Shown here: positions 26,932-34,705 of the stretch, piece after piece
How positions within the stretch are numbered: the stretch's first letter is position 1
Layout: every line of letters starts with the position of its first letter
Origin: Candidatus Sedimenticola sp. (ex Thyasira tokunagai)
GTDB taxonomy: Bacteria; Pseudomonadota; Gammaproteobacteria; Chromatiales; Chromatiaceae
DNA: 64,000 nt
Assembly (NCBI GenBank): GCA_037318855.1
Contig: CP134874.1
Location: 1,426,598 to 1,490,597 of the forward strand
Direction: 5' to 3'
The notes under the pieces: model-generated
Database searches by the model: none
What the model was told of the DNA's origin: nothing
Seen by the model: only the letters and a program-made list of their open reading frames with translations
Translations under genes and position numbers: made by a program

Positions 26932-28269
26932 ATGCACTTCAAGCTCAAGTGGACGAAGGCGTTGGTTGGAACTGCGGGGGTCGTTGCTGCTTTGGCAGGG
27001 GTTTCTGCTTCAGCGTTGACTCTGGAAGAGTCGGTGCAGACAGCACTGAAGTCTTACCCCTCCATCCAAAAAGCTCAAGCTGCAAGGATGGCCATAGAGG
27101 GCGATCTTGGAGTGGCGAACTCCCGTTTTCGCCCTACTATAGATCTGGCTCTTGGTTACGGTAGAGAGTATTCCAATAATCCAACAACCAGAGCCATTGG
27201 TCTGGCCGCCAACAAGGAGGGGCGCTATCTTGCCCGCCAGGAGGCGTCTATTACTTTGACTCAGGTGCTGTTCGACGGCTATTCACGTGACTCAGAGGTT
27301 GAGAAGCAGAGTGCACTGCTCAAAGGCGCCGGCTACGATATCCGTGATGAAGCAGAGACTGTAGCGGCCGATGTGGCCTTTGCCTATATTGATATTCTCA
27401 GGTACCTAGAAACACTGAGGCTCTCTGAAGAGAACCTTGAGGTTCACAGTAAAATTCTCGATAACGTCAAGAAACGGGTAGATGCAGGTCAGTCGGGGGT
27501 TGCAGACCTTCAGCAGGCCACAGCTCGTCAGGCAAGCGCAAAATCCCGAATCGCGGAAGTGCGCCTTGATTTGGATAAAGCAGAAATTGCCTTCAACCGG
27601 CTGGTTGGAATCGAAGCAGATGAGCTGACCAAGCCGGAATTCGCAGCCAATATGCTTCCATCTGATCTGGATATGGCAGTTCAGATGGCATCTGAGAGTA
27701 GTCCTCTGGTGGAGCGCTCGCGTTCTGAAGCGGCTTCAGCCAAGGCGGATATAGGTAATGCTCGGGCGGGAAATTACCCCACCGTGCTGTTTGAGTTGAG
27801 GGGGAGTGATAATCACGATCTCGATGGCTCCAGTGGCATTAACAAAGATATGACGGCGATGGTTCGCCTCAATATGAACCTCTATCGCGGTGGTGCGGAT
27901 AAAGCCAGAGAGCAGGCGGCAAGCAGCCGTCACGGCGAATCTATGGCGGGCCTCGCACAGTCTCAGCGGCAGGTTGAGGAAGAGGTGCGACGCGCTTGGA
28001 GTGCCATGGAGCGTCAGGATGAGGAGGTGATGGGCCGTTTTGACCAGGTTCTGGCCAATGGTCAGGTAGTCGATACCTATCGTGAAGAGTTCGATGTTGG
28101 CCAACGTGATCTTCTCGATCTGTTGGACTCTGAGAACGAGCTCTTTGTCTCTCGCACCCAACTGGTCTCGGCTGAGAGTTCCGCTCTCTATGCGCGTTAT
28201 CTCGTGGTTGCCTCAATGGGACAACTGGTGGAGGGTTTGGGCGCTACACTGCCTGAGGCTGGGCAGTGA
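26932..28269 (+). CDS. TolC-family outer membrane protein of the type I secretion system (LapE-like)
   Basis: The 445-residue protein has a signal peptide (ALVGTAGVVAALAGVSASA) and two outer membrane factor repeats, with LTLEESVQTALKSYPSIQKA at the start of the first and LNMNLYRGGADKAREQAASS in the second; EEFDVGQRDLLDLLDSENEL near the end is typical of the AggA/LapE group paired with adhesin exporters. It would form the outer membrane channel for the adhesin. It has its own promoter and terminator and is separated from the ABC transporter operon by the LuxR-type gene and two repeat elements. Confidence 0.88.
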   Translation: MHFKLKWTKALVGTAGVVAALAGVSASALTLEESVQTALKSYPSIQKAQAARMAIEGDLGVANSRFRPTIDLALGYGREYSNNPTTRAIGLAANKEGRYLARQEASITLTQVLFDGYSRDSEVEKQSALLKGAGYDIRDEAETVAADVAFAYIDILRYLETLRLSEENLEVHSKILDNVKKRVDAGQSGVADLQQATARQASAKSRIAEVRLDLDKAEIAFNRLVGIEADELTKPEFAANMLPSDLDMAVQMASESSPLVERSRSEAASAKADIGNARAGNYPTVLFELRGSDNHDLDGSSGINKDMTAMVRLNMNLYRGGADKAREQAASSRHGESMAGLAQSQRQVEEEVRRAWSAMERQDEEVMGRFDQVLANGQVVDTYREEFDVGQRDLLDLLDSENELFVSRTQLVSAESSALYARYLVVASMGQLVEGLGATLPEAGQ

Positions 28270-28299
28270 TAAGCTGAACCTACCTGCACAGAAGTTAAA

Positions 28300-28335
28300 A
28301 ACCCTCTCTTTGACCTATCAAAGGAGGGTTTTTTT
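28300..28335 (+). terminator. Rho-independent terminator after the TolC-like gene
   Basis: AACCCTC and CTTTGA on the left pair with TCAAAG and GAGGGTT on the right, with one bulged base and a four-base loop; a T-run follows directly. Confidence 0.88.
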
Positions 28336-28386
28336 ATACCCTAAGCTGTCTGTGCCCGATCAGTTGCTCCATGTGGCCGTTTACTA

Positions 28387-28559
28387 CTCAAGTTTTGGAG
28401 CTCGTTAGCCCCCTCTCCCTCAGGGAGAGGGTTGGGGTGAGGGGAGTTGAAAAGCTAATGCTTTGATTCTTCTGATTTCCCTCATCCTGGCCTTCTCCCT
28501 GAGGGAGAAGGGACTGTCTATCCAAGACCTTTTACGTCATTTGAACTTCGAAACTTGAG
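28387..28559. repeat. CTCAAG-ended palindromic element, copy C
   Basis: The element starts CTCAAGTTTTGGAGCTCG and ends GAACTTCGAAACTTGAG, 173 bp long, with the same two internal hairpins as copy A and no insertion. TTACTA is present on both sides (28381-28386 and 28560-28565). It lies downstream of the TolC-like terminator. Confidence 0.78.
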
Positions 28560-28780
28560 TTACTAAACTCCCATAATTGTAGAGCTGGAATGTCCAGTAA
28601 AATATTTCCTATATATGAAATATGATTACTGGCATAGTGGTAATGTCCAGATGGTGGTCTACTGACTAAGCATGACTCCGCTTTTTATGGGGCCACCCGA
28701 CCGGATGACCTAAGTTAGGTTCAAGATCCTCCGTGAAAGGCCGATGACCTACCTGAAGATGACATTTATCAGGTGTGGAA

Positions 28781-29830
28781 ATGGATTTGGCTTACCGTTT
28801 GGGTTCTGCGACTGAAGTGTTTGCAGAGATGAAACAAGAAAAAAAACGAATAAAGGTTCTCACCTTGGTAGAGAGCGCCGTCAACGGTTGTGGTGACGGT
28901 GTTGGATCTCTGTTTCTTATCGAACCCTTGGCAGAAAACTTGATCCCTGGCTCGGGGTCATTTCATGAGAGTGTTGTCACAGGCTATGATGCGATGATTA
29001 TCCCTGCTGAGGATAGTGAGCATCTTCTGCCACGCTTGGTTGGCCATATACCACTGGTTGCGATTGCTCAGTCGCCGGACATCAATACGGTATTAAAACT
29101 ACTGGGTACCGGTGTGGATGAGGTATTGTCCAAAACCGATTGCCAAGAGGGTCGACTTGCCTATGCTGTAATGACGGCGATGGCAAGATTCCGTTGCAGG
29201 CAATCAGCACATAGTGCCGCTGAAGTCTCTCCCAAGATTGAGGAGAGGGCGCTACAGACACTTGATCGGCTACCATTTGGTGTAATGTTTATTACACCCG
29301 ATTCTCAGGTGCTGTTTATGAACAGCGTGGCTGAGGATATCTGCAAGAACGGTTCCGGTCTCTATCTCTCCGACAGTAACCACTGTTGTGTCCGTGACCG
29401 TGATGAAAATGCACTGCTTCATCGGACGGTGAGGCGGGTTGCGGAGGAACATGATCGTCAGGACGAAGGGCCTTATACACTGAATATTACGGGAGACTCG
29501 AAAACCGATGGGCTCTCTCTGTTGGCAGTGCCGGTGGGCTCGGATAATACCAGTCAAGGTGTGGCGCTGTTCCTTAGCGGCAGTGGAGGAGCTTTTGATA
29601 TCTCCGTTGATACGATTAAATTGATTTACCGGTTTACCAGTTCTGAAGCACAGTTGGTGATTGGCCTGGTCCACGGATTTACTCTTGCCGAAATCGCCAA
29701 AGAGAGGGATGTAACACTGCACACGGTAAGGGCACAGCTGAAATCTGTCTTCTCCAAGACGGGCGCCAAGCGTCAGGCTGAATTGATCAAGCAGATACTG
29801 ACTGGGCCGGCGGTTCTGGTAAAGCGCTGA
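28781..29830 (+). CDS. LuxR-type transcriptional regulator with PAS-like domain
   Basis: I start at the ATG at 28781 with AGGTG 5 bases upstream; a GTG two codons earlier is possible. The roughly 349-residue protein has an N-terminal alpha/beta region resembling a receiver domain, a central PAS-like segment (ALQTLDRLPFGVMFITPDSQ and VLFMNSVAEDI), and a C-terminal LuxR/GerE helix-turn-helix (TLAEIAKERDVTLHTVRAQL followed by KSVFSKTGAKRQAEL). It sits between the outer membrane factor and the ABC exporter of the adhesin, and is flanked by palindromic elements. It is the only obvious DNA-binding regulator in the cluster and a candidate to act at the 79-bp modules; that link is inference. Confidence 0.82.
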   Translation: MDLAYRLGSATEVFAEMKQEKKRIKVLTLVESAVNGCGDGVGSLFLIEPLAENLIPGSGSFHESVVTGYDAMIIPAEDSEHLLPRLVGHIPLVAIAQSPDINTVLKLLGTGVDEVLSKTDCQEGRLAYAVMTAMARFRCRQSAHSAAEVSPKIEERALQTLDRLPFGVMFITPDSQVLFMNSVAEDICKNGSGLYLSDSNHCCVRDRDENALLHRTVRRVAEEHDRQDEGPYTLNITGDSKTDGLSLLAVPVGSDNTSQGVALFLSGSGGAFDISVDTIKLIYRFTSSEAQLVIGLVHGFTLAEIAKERDVTLHTVRAQLKSVFSKTGAKRQAELIKQILTGPAVLVKR

Positions 29831-29940
29831 TGTAATGATCAAAATGGAATTTACTGGTTATGCGAGATAATTCGCTTCTACAGATGCACTTTTTTCTATG
29901 AAGATAGTGCTTCAGGACTATTGTGTATAGCCACTTAAAA

Positions 29941-30224
29941 CTCAAGTTTCGGAGTTCAAATGACGTAAAAGGCCAGGATGAGGGGAATTAGAAGAATCAA
30001 AGCGTTAGCTTTTCAAGTCCCCTCACCCCAACCCTCTCCCTGAGGAGGGTGTCGCAAAAGTCCCCTCTCCCCACCGGGGAGAGGGCTAGGGTGAGGGGGA
30101 TCAATAGGTAACTTATTGATTTAATACACCCTCATCCTAACCTTCTCCCTCGTAGGGAGAAGGGACTGGTGCTTTTACGACACCCTCCTGAGGGAGAGGG
30201 GGCTAATGAACTCCAAAACTTGAG
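29941..30224. repeat. CTCAAG-family element, copy D, interrupted by a second element
   Basis: The ends are CTCAAGTTTCGGAGTTC and GAACTCCAAAACTTGAG. TTAAAA flanks both sides (29935-29940 and 30225-30230). The orientation is opposite to copies A and C. The internal hairpin is split by a 143-bp insertion at 30045-30187. Confidence 0.78.
30045..30187. repeat. Nested GAGGGTGTCG-ended element, copy in D
   Basis: The insertion begins GAGGGTGTCGCAAAAG and ends CTTTTACGACACCCTC. CTGAG occurs on both sides (30040-30044 and 30188-30192). Removing the insertion and one CTGAG restores the uninterrupted hairpin of copies A and C. It is 143 bp, the same length as the copy at 9999-10141. Confidence 0.8.
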
Positions 30225-30314
30225 TTAAAATAGTTGGTAGCCCGGGTTGAGCTTGCGAAATCCAGGGAAGAGGCTATGCCGGTTAATCACGACAATGGAT
30301 AATAATAGATAACC

Positions 30315-32558
30315 ATGTCCGAACACCCAAAAGACGATGACAGTTTCGATGATGCGATAAAGGAGCTCGACTCAACCGCAGATGCCTGGTCACTTACCGC
30401 CTCCGATGTTGATAACGAGGCGGCTGATCCCCTCCTCGGCGCACTGGTGATGTTGACCAAGCACTATGGACGGCCTTACAGCATCAACGCACTGCGCTCC
30501 GGATTGCCGTTGCAGGAGAACCGCCTCACACCTCAGCTGTTTGTCAGGGCGGCGGCAAGGGCCGGTCTCAATGCCCGGGTAACGGCGAGAAAATTAAAGA
30601 AGATCCCTGACATGGTGCTACCTGTGGTACTGCTGTTGGAGGGGAAGGATGCCTGTATCCTGGTTAAGCGCATCTGGAAAGAGGGGCAGGAACTGGCAGA
30701 AGTGATTTTTCCGCAAGCAGGCGGTGGTGTCGATGTAGTGCCGATGGATGAGCTGCAATCGCTCTATGCCGGCTACACTATTTTTGTAAAACCTGAATTT
30801 AGCTTTAAACACCGCATGGAGTCGGAGGAGGTACCTACCGCAGCCTCCTGGTTCTGGGGTACCTTACGTTCGTTCTGGCCCACCTATACTCAGGTGCTGC
30901 TGGCGGCGGTACTGATCAACTCGTTTGCCCTTGCCAGCCCTCTGTTTGTGATGAATGTCTACGACCGTGTTGTTCCGAACCAGGCGGAGGAGACGCTGTG
31001 GGTACTGGCGGTGGGCGTTTCCTTCGTCATTCTGTTCGATTTCATCCTCAAGTCGCTGCGCTCCTACTTTGTTGACAATGCCGGTAAAAGAGCCGATGTA
31101 CTGCTCTCCAGCAGGATCTTTGAGCAGGTGCTCAACCTCAAACTGCACGCCTGCCCACCCTCATCTGGTGCCTTTGCCAATCGTCTCAGAGAGTTTGAGT
31201 CCTTGCGTGAGTTTTTCGGCTCCGCGGTGGTGGTGGCGCTGGTCGATCTGCCGTTTATCTTCCTCTTCCTCTTTATCATCTACATGATTGGCGGCCCGGT
31301 GGTGCTGGCGCCCGGACTGGCAGTGCCCCTGGTGCTTTTGACCGGCATTATTCTGCAGTGGCCGTTGCGGCGTGCAATAAACAAAGAGATCGATCAGAAA
31401 TCACAAAAGCACGGGGTTATTCTTGAAACCATCGGCGCCCTGGAGACGGTGAAGGCGCTGGGTGCGGAGAGCCGCATGCAGATGGACTGGGAGCGGTTTG
31501 TCGGGCGGGCGGCCAAAACCAGCCTGGGTGCGCGTCTCATCTCCGGTACCGGCATTAACTTCTCCCAGATGGTGATGCAGCTGGTTACCGTTGGGGTCAT
31601 CCTGCTGGGTGTCTATCAGATTATCAAGGGTGAGATGACTATAGGCGGCCTGATCGCCTGCACCATTATTGCCGGCAGGACAATGGCGCCTCTGGGGCAG
31701 ATTGCCGGTCTCCTGAGTCGTTATAATCAAGCCATGGTGGCGTTGAAATCTCTGAATGAGATTATGGCGCTACCGGTGGAGCGGACACCTGGTAAACGCT
31801 TTCTCAGTCGCACGGATATTATCGGTAACATCGAGTTCAAGGATGTTACTTTCGCCTACCCCGGCTCGGAGTTGGCGGCGATCAATCACGCATCCTTCAC
31901 CATTAAAGCAGGAGAAAAAATAGCCGTTATCGGGCCGGTTGGTTCCGGTAAAACCACAGTTTCACGACTGATAGCAGGCTTCTATGAGCCGAATGATGGC
32001 TCGGTGCTCATAGATGGTACCGACCTGCGCCAGGTGGACCCTGCGGATGTACGCGCTCATATTGGTTTGGTGATGCAGGAGGTGATTCTTTTTCAGGGGA
32101 GCATCAGGGACAATATCGCCGTCGGCGCACCTTTTGCTGATGACTCCATGATCATCGAGGCGGCAAAACTGGCAGGTGTTCATGAGTTTGTATCACGACA
32201 CCCTCAAGGCTATGACTGGGTTGTAGGTGAGCGGGGTCAGGCGCTCTCGGGAGGGCAACGTCAGGCAGTAGGCCTTGCCAGGGCCTTGTTGTCGAACCCC
32301 GAAATTCTGGTGATGGACGAACCCACCAGCATGATGGATATGCAGGCTGAAAAGGCCTTTATGGAGCGATTGCGTACTGTGTTGGCTGATAAAACCCTTA
32401 TTCTGATCACTCACCGCCCGACGCTGCTCACTCTGGTGGATAGAATTATCATCATGGGGCAGGGTGCTGTGGTTAAAGATGAGTCGCGGGCCCGTGTGAT
32501 GAATATGGCACAAACTGCCACTACACAGCGTGTCGCAAAGAGAAAGGGACGGGAGTAG
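30315..32558 (+). CDS. Type I secretion ABC transporter (LapB-like)
   Basis: The 747-residue protein has an N-terminal peptidase C39-like domain (about 40-160), a six-helix ABC transmembrane domain (about 185-460) and a nucleotide-binding domain. Walker A is GPVGSGKTT near residue 540, the signature LSGGQRQAVGLARAL near 643, and Walker B ILVMDEPT near 664. In the C39 region the expected catalytic cysteine segment reads ADPLLGALVMLTKHYGRPYS, without cysteine, so this is a non-proteolytic C39-like domain as in RTX exporters. It would power export of the adhesin. A short repeat element separates it from the membrane fusion protein gene. Confidence 0.93.
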   Translation: MSEHPKDDDSFDDAIKELDSTADAWSLTASDVDNEAADPLLGALVMLTKHYGRPYSINALRSGLPLQENRLTPQLFVRAAARAGLNARVTARKLKKIPDMVLPVVLLLEGKDACILVKRIWKEGQELAEVIFPQAGGGVDVVPMDELQSLYAGYTIFVKPEFSFKHRMESEEVPTAASWFWGTLRSFWPTYTQVLLAAVLINSFALASPLFVMNVYDRVVPNQAEETLWVLAVGVSFVILFDFILKSLRSYFVDNAGKRADVLLSSRIFEQVLNLKLHACPPSSGAFANRLREFESLREFFGSAVVVALVDLPFIFLFLFIIYMIGGPVVLAPGLAVPLVLLTGIILQWPLRRAINKEIDQKSQKHGVILETIGALETVKALGAESRMQMDWERFVGRAAKTSLGARLISGTGINFSQMVMQLVTVGVILLGVYQIIKGEMTIGGLIACTIIAGRTMAPLGQIAGLLSRYNQAMVALKSLNEIMALPVERTPGKRFLSRTDIIGNIEFKDVTFAYPGSELAAINHASFTIKAGEKIAVIGPVGSGKTTVSRLIAGFYEPNDGSVLIDGTDLRQVDPADVRAHIGLVMQEVILFQGSIRDNIAVGAPFADDSMIIEAAKLAGVHEFVSRHPQGYDWVVGERGQALSGGQRQAVGLARALLSNPEILVMDEPTSMMDMQAEKAFMERLRTVLADKTLILITHRPTLLTLVDRIIIMGQGAVVKDESRARVMNMAQTATTQRVAKRKGRE

Positions 32559-32563
32559 TTATG

Positions 32564-32694
32564 ATCCTGGAATCCGCAGTTGACCGCTCCATTTTGAGGC
32601 TGGATTATTAACATGAAAACCGTTGACTTCAATCTGCCTTTTTACCTGCTCTACGGTGTTCACTTCACGCCGTACAACTGTGGGCTCTAAGGTT
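32564..32694. repeat. ATCCTRG-ended element, short copy
   Basis: The left end ATCCTGGAATCCGCAGTTGA and the next 18 bases match 60771 onward almost exactly. The right end (TTCACGCCGTACAACTG then TCTAAGG) matches the end of that longer copy. TTATG is found just before the element (32559-32563) and again at 32693-32697, where it includes the ATG of the next gene. The interior is about 155 bases shorter than in the other copy. Confidence 0.65.
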
Positions 32695-34020
32695 ATGGCT
32701 TCAAAAGGACGCTGGTCGGATGCTGATTTTGCCCCGGATGTGAATGCAGCTGCAGTTCAGGGCTCGACACCAAAATCGCGGTTGATGCTCTTTTTTATCA
32801 TTCTCTTCTTTGCCGGTGCCATTACCTGGGCAAAATATGCCGTCATCGACGAGGTGACCCATGCTGACGGTAAGGTGGTTCCCTCATCCCGTGTACAGGT
32901 GATACAGAACCTTGAGGGGGGCATTCTCAAAGCGGTGTTGGTGCGTGAGGGTGCCGTTGTCGAAGCGGGCCAGGTGGTGTTGCAGATCGATGATACCGGC
33001 CTCTCCGCCAGTTTTGGTGAGCAGCAGGCAAAATACCACAGCCTGCTGGGTGAGATTGAACGGTTGATGGCGGAGGCGGAAGAGAAACCGCTGGAGTTTT
33101 CACCGAAACTGGTCGCCGGATACAAGGAGATTGTTGCCGACCAGCGAGCCCTCTATCAAAACCGTCAGGCGGAGCTGAAGTCTCAACTGGCCATTCTCAG
33201 GCGTCAGGCGGAGCAGCGGAAGCAGGAGAAGACGGAACTTTACGGCAAACTGGATCGCCTCAGAAGCAGCCTCAAAATTGCCAAAGAGGAGATTGCCATC
33301 ACCGAGCCATTGGTGGAGAAGAACATCGTCCCAAAAATTAACCTGCTGCGCCTACGGCGGGAGATCAATGATCTGGAAGGGGAGGTGAGCGCCAGTCGCC
33401 TCGCCCTTCCCAGGGTGGAGTCGTCGATACGGGAGGCAAACCGCCGGATCGAAGAGAAGGTACTCAATTTCAAGTCGGTTATTCTGCGGGAGTTGTCCCA
33501 GCGCAAGGCCGATTTCTCCCTGATAGAGGAGAGCATCACCGCAGCAAAGGATAAGGTGGTGCGTACCGAGGTAAGATCGCCGGTCAAAGGTGTCGTCAAA
33601 GAGCTGAAGATTCGTACCGTCGGTGGTGTGATCAGGCCGGGTGATGACCTGATGGAGATTGTTCCCATTGAAGATAGTCTGCGAGTGGAAGCGCGTATTC
33701 GCCCGGCGGATGTGGCCTTTCTTCATCCGGGGCAGGAGGCTGTGGTCAAGTTTACCGCTTATGACTTCTCCATCTATGGCGGTCTGCCGGCTCATGTGGA
33801 ACGCATCAGTGCCGACACCATAGTCGATGAGCGTGGCGAAGCCTTCTACAAGGTGATTGTGATTACCGAGCGTAACCATCTCACCCGTGGTGAAGAGGTG
33901 TTGCCGGTGATCCCTGGAATGGTAGCTTCGGTCGATGTCATTACCGGGGCAAAGAGTGTATTGAATTATCTGCTTAAGCCGCTACTCAAGGCGCAGCAAA
34001 AAGCGCTGACCGAGAGGTGA
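32695..34020 (+). CDS. HlyD-family membrane fusion protein (LapC-like)
   Basis: I start at the ATG at 32695 (MASKGRWSDADFAPD), with AAGG just upstream, because the upstream frame lies in the repeat element. The 441-residue protein has a cytoplasmic N-terminus, one membrane helix (about 25-43, LMLFFIILFFAGAITWA), a lipoyl-like half motif (VIQNLEGGILKAVLVREGAV), a long coiled coil (about 120-290), and a C-terminal beta-barrel (KFTAYDFSIYGGLPAHVERI). This is the HlyD/LapC layout that bridges the ABC exporter and outer membrane channel. The stop codon is six bases before the pseudo-LapG gene. Confidence 0.93.
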   Translation: MASKGRWSDADFAPDVNAAAVQGSTPKSRLMLFFIILFFAGAITWAKYAVIDEVTHADGKVVPSSRVQVIQNLEGGILKAVLVREGAVVEAGQVVLQIDDTGLSASFGEQQAKYHSLLGEIERLMAEAEEKPLEFSPKLVAGYKEIVADQRALYQNRQAELKSQLAILRRQAEQRKQEKTELYGKLDRLRSSLKIAKEEIAITEPLVEKNIVPKINLLRLRREINDLEGEVSASRLALPRVESSIREANRRIEEKVLNFKSVILRELSQRKADFSLIEESITAAKDKVVRTEVRSPVKGVVKELKIRTVGGVIRPGDDLMEIVPIEDSLRVEARIRPADVAFLHPGQEAVVKFTAYDFSIYGGLPAHVERISADTIVDERGEAFYKVIVITERNHLTRGEEVLPVIPGMVASVDVITGAKSVLNYLLKPLLKAQQKALTER

Positions 34021-34026
34021 TTTGGC

Positions 34027-34677
34027 ATGGAAGCTAGGGGCGCCCTTCCGCTGCTATTGCTGCTGACCCTGATGCAGCCGCTAATAGCTGGTGAGGATAC
34101 GGTGATAGGGAATGGGCAGGGGCGCCTTGAGGTGGTCTCGGCAAATCTCCAGTTACTACCCCAGTGGAGTGGTTTGCTTAAACGACTGGTGAGCGACAGA
34201 CAGCAGTTGGCGGCCTGTGAGGCCGATATAGATCAGTGCGCCTCCCATCGATGGATCGCATGGCTGGGAAAACTGCACTCACTTGAGAATCTGGCCGCCG
34301 ATGAGCTGCTGGAGCAGGTAAATAGCTACGTCAATGGATTCCCTCCTAAAAGTGATAGGGATAACTATCAGCTAGAGGAGTACTGGGCATCTCCACTGGA
34401 GTTCCTGGAGAGATCGGGTGACGATGAGGACGCGGCGGTAATGAAGTACTTTATGCTGCGTGAGCAGGGTATTCCTGCCTCTTCACTTCGCATTACCCAG
34501 CTTAAAGATAGTCTGGAAAATCGCATTGATACAGTGCTGCTGTACTCCTCATCTGCAGGGGGGGAGCAGGTCCTCTCTTCGCGGAGGGATCTGCTGCTTC
34601 CTCTCTCTCAGATGCGCTATAGCACACCGGTTTATTCGGTCAATGAAGAGAACTACTGGCTCTATATCGATCCCTGA
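34027..34677 (+). CDS. LapG-like transglutaminase-type protein lacking the catalytic triad (pseudoprotease)
   Basis: The 216-residue protein has a signal peptide (ALPLLLLLTLMQPLIA) and aligns with the LapG-like protein at 12182 across the core: EEYWASPLEFLERSGDDEDA against KDYWATPVEALGKGKADCED, then KYFMLREQGI against KYFTLRELGV, and TPVYSVNEENYWL against APVYSFNAEGLWL. The cysteine position is Asp133, the histidine position is Asp168 (IDTVLLY), and the aspartate position is Ser (QVLSSRR). It cannot be a cysteine protease of this type. The frame is intact and the gene is tightly placed in the exporter operon, so it looks maintained. It may bind the LapD-like receptor or the adhesin N-terminus without cleaving. 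Cys64 and Cys71 could form a disulfide. Confidence 0.8.
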   Translation: MEARGALPLLLLLTLMQPLIAGEDTVIGNGQGRLEVVSANLQLLPQWSGLLKRLVSDRQQLAACEADIDQCASHRWIAWLGKLHSLENLAADELLEQVNSYVNGFPPKSDRDNYQLEEYWASPLEFLERSGDDEDAAVMKYFMLREQGIPASSLRITQLKDSLENRIDTVLLYSSSAGGEQVLSSRRDLLLPLSQMRYSTPVYSVNEENYWLYIDP

Positions 34678-34705
34678 GTCATAGCTGGTTTTGGAGAGTG
34701 TTCAG

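Noticed and set aside
28570..28770. A c-di-GMP riboswitch upstream of the LuxR-type gene
   Set aside because: The region has some pairing potential but lacks the conserved GEMM core motifs I looked for.
34027..34677. The second LapG-like gene as a decayed pseudogene
   Set aside because: The frame is complete, with a signal peptide, a conserved core and tight operon spacing; only the catalytic residues differ.
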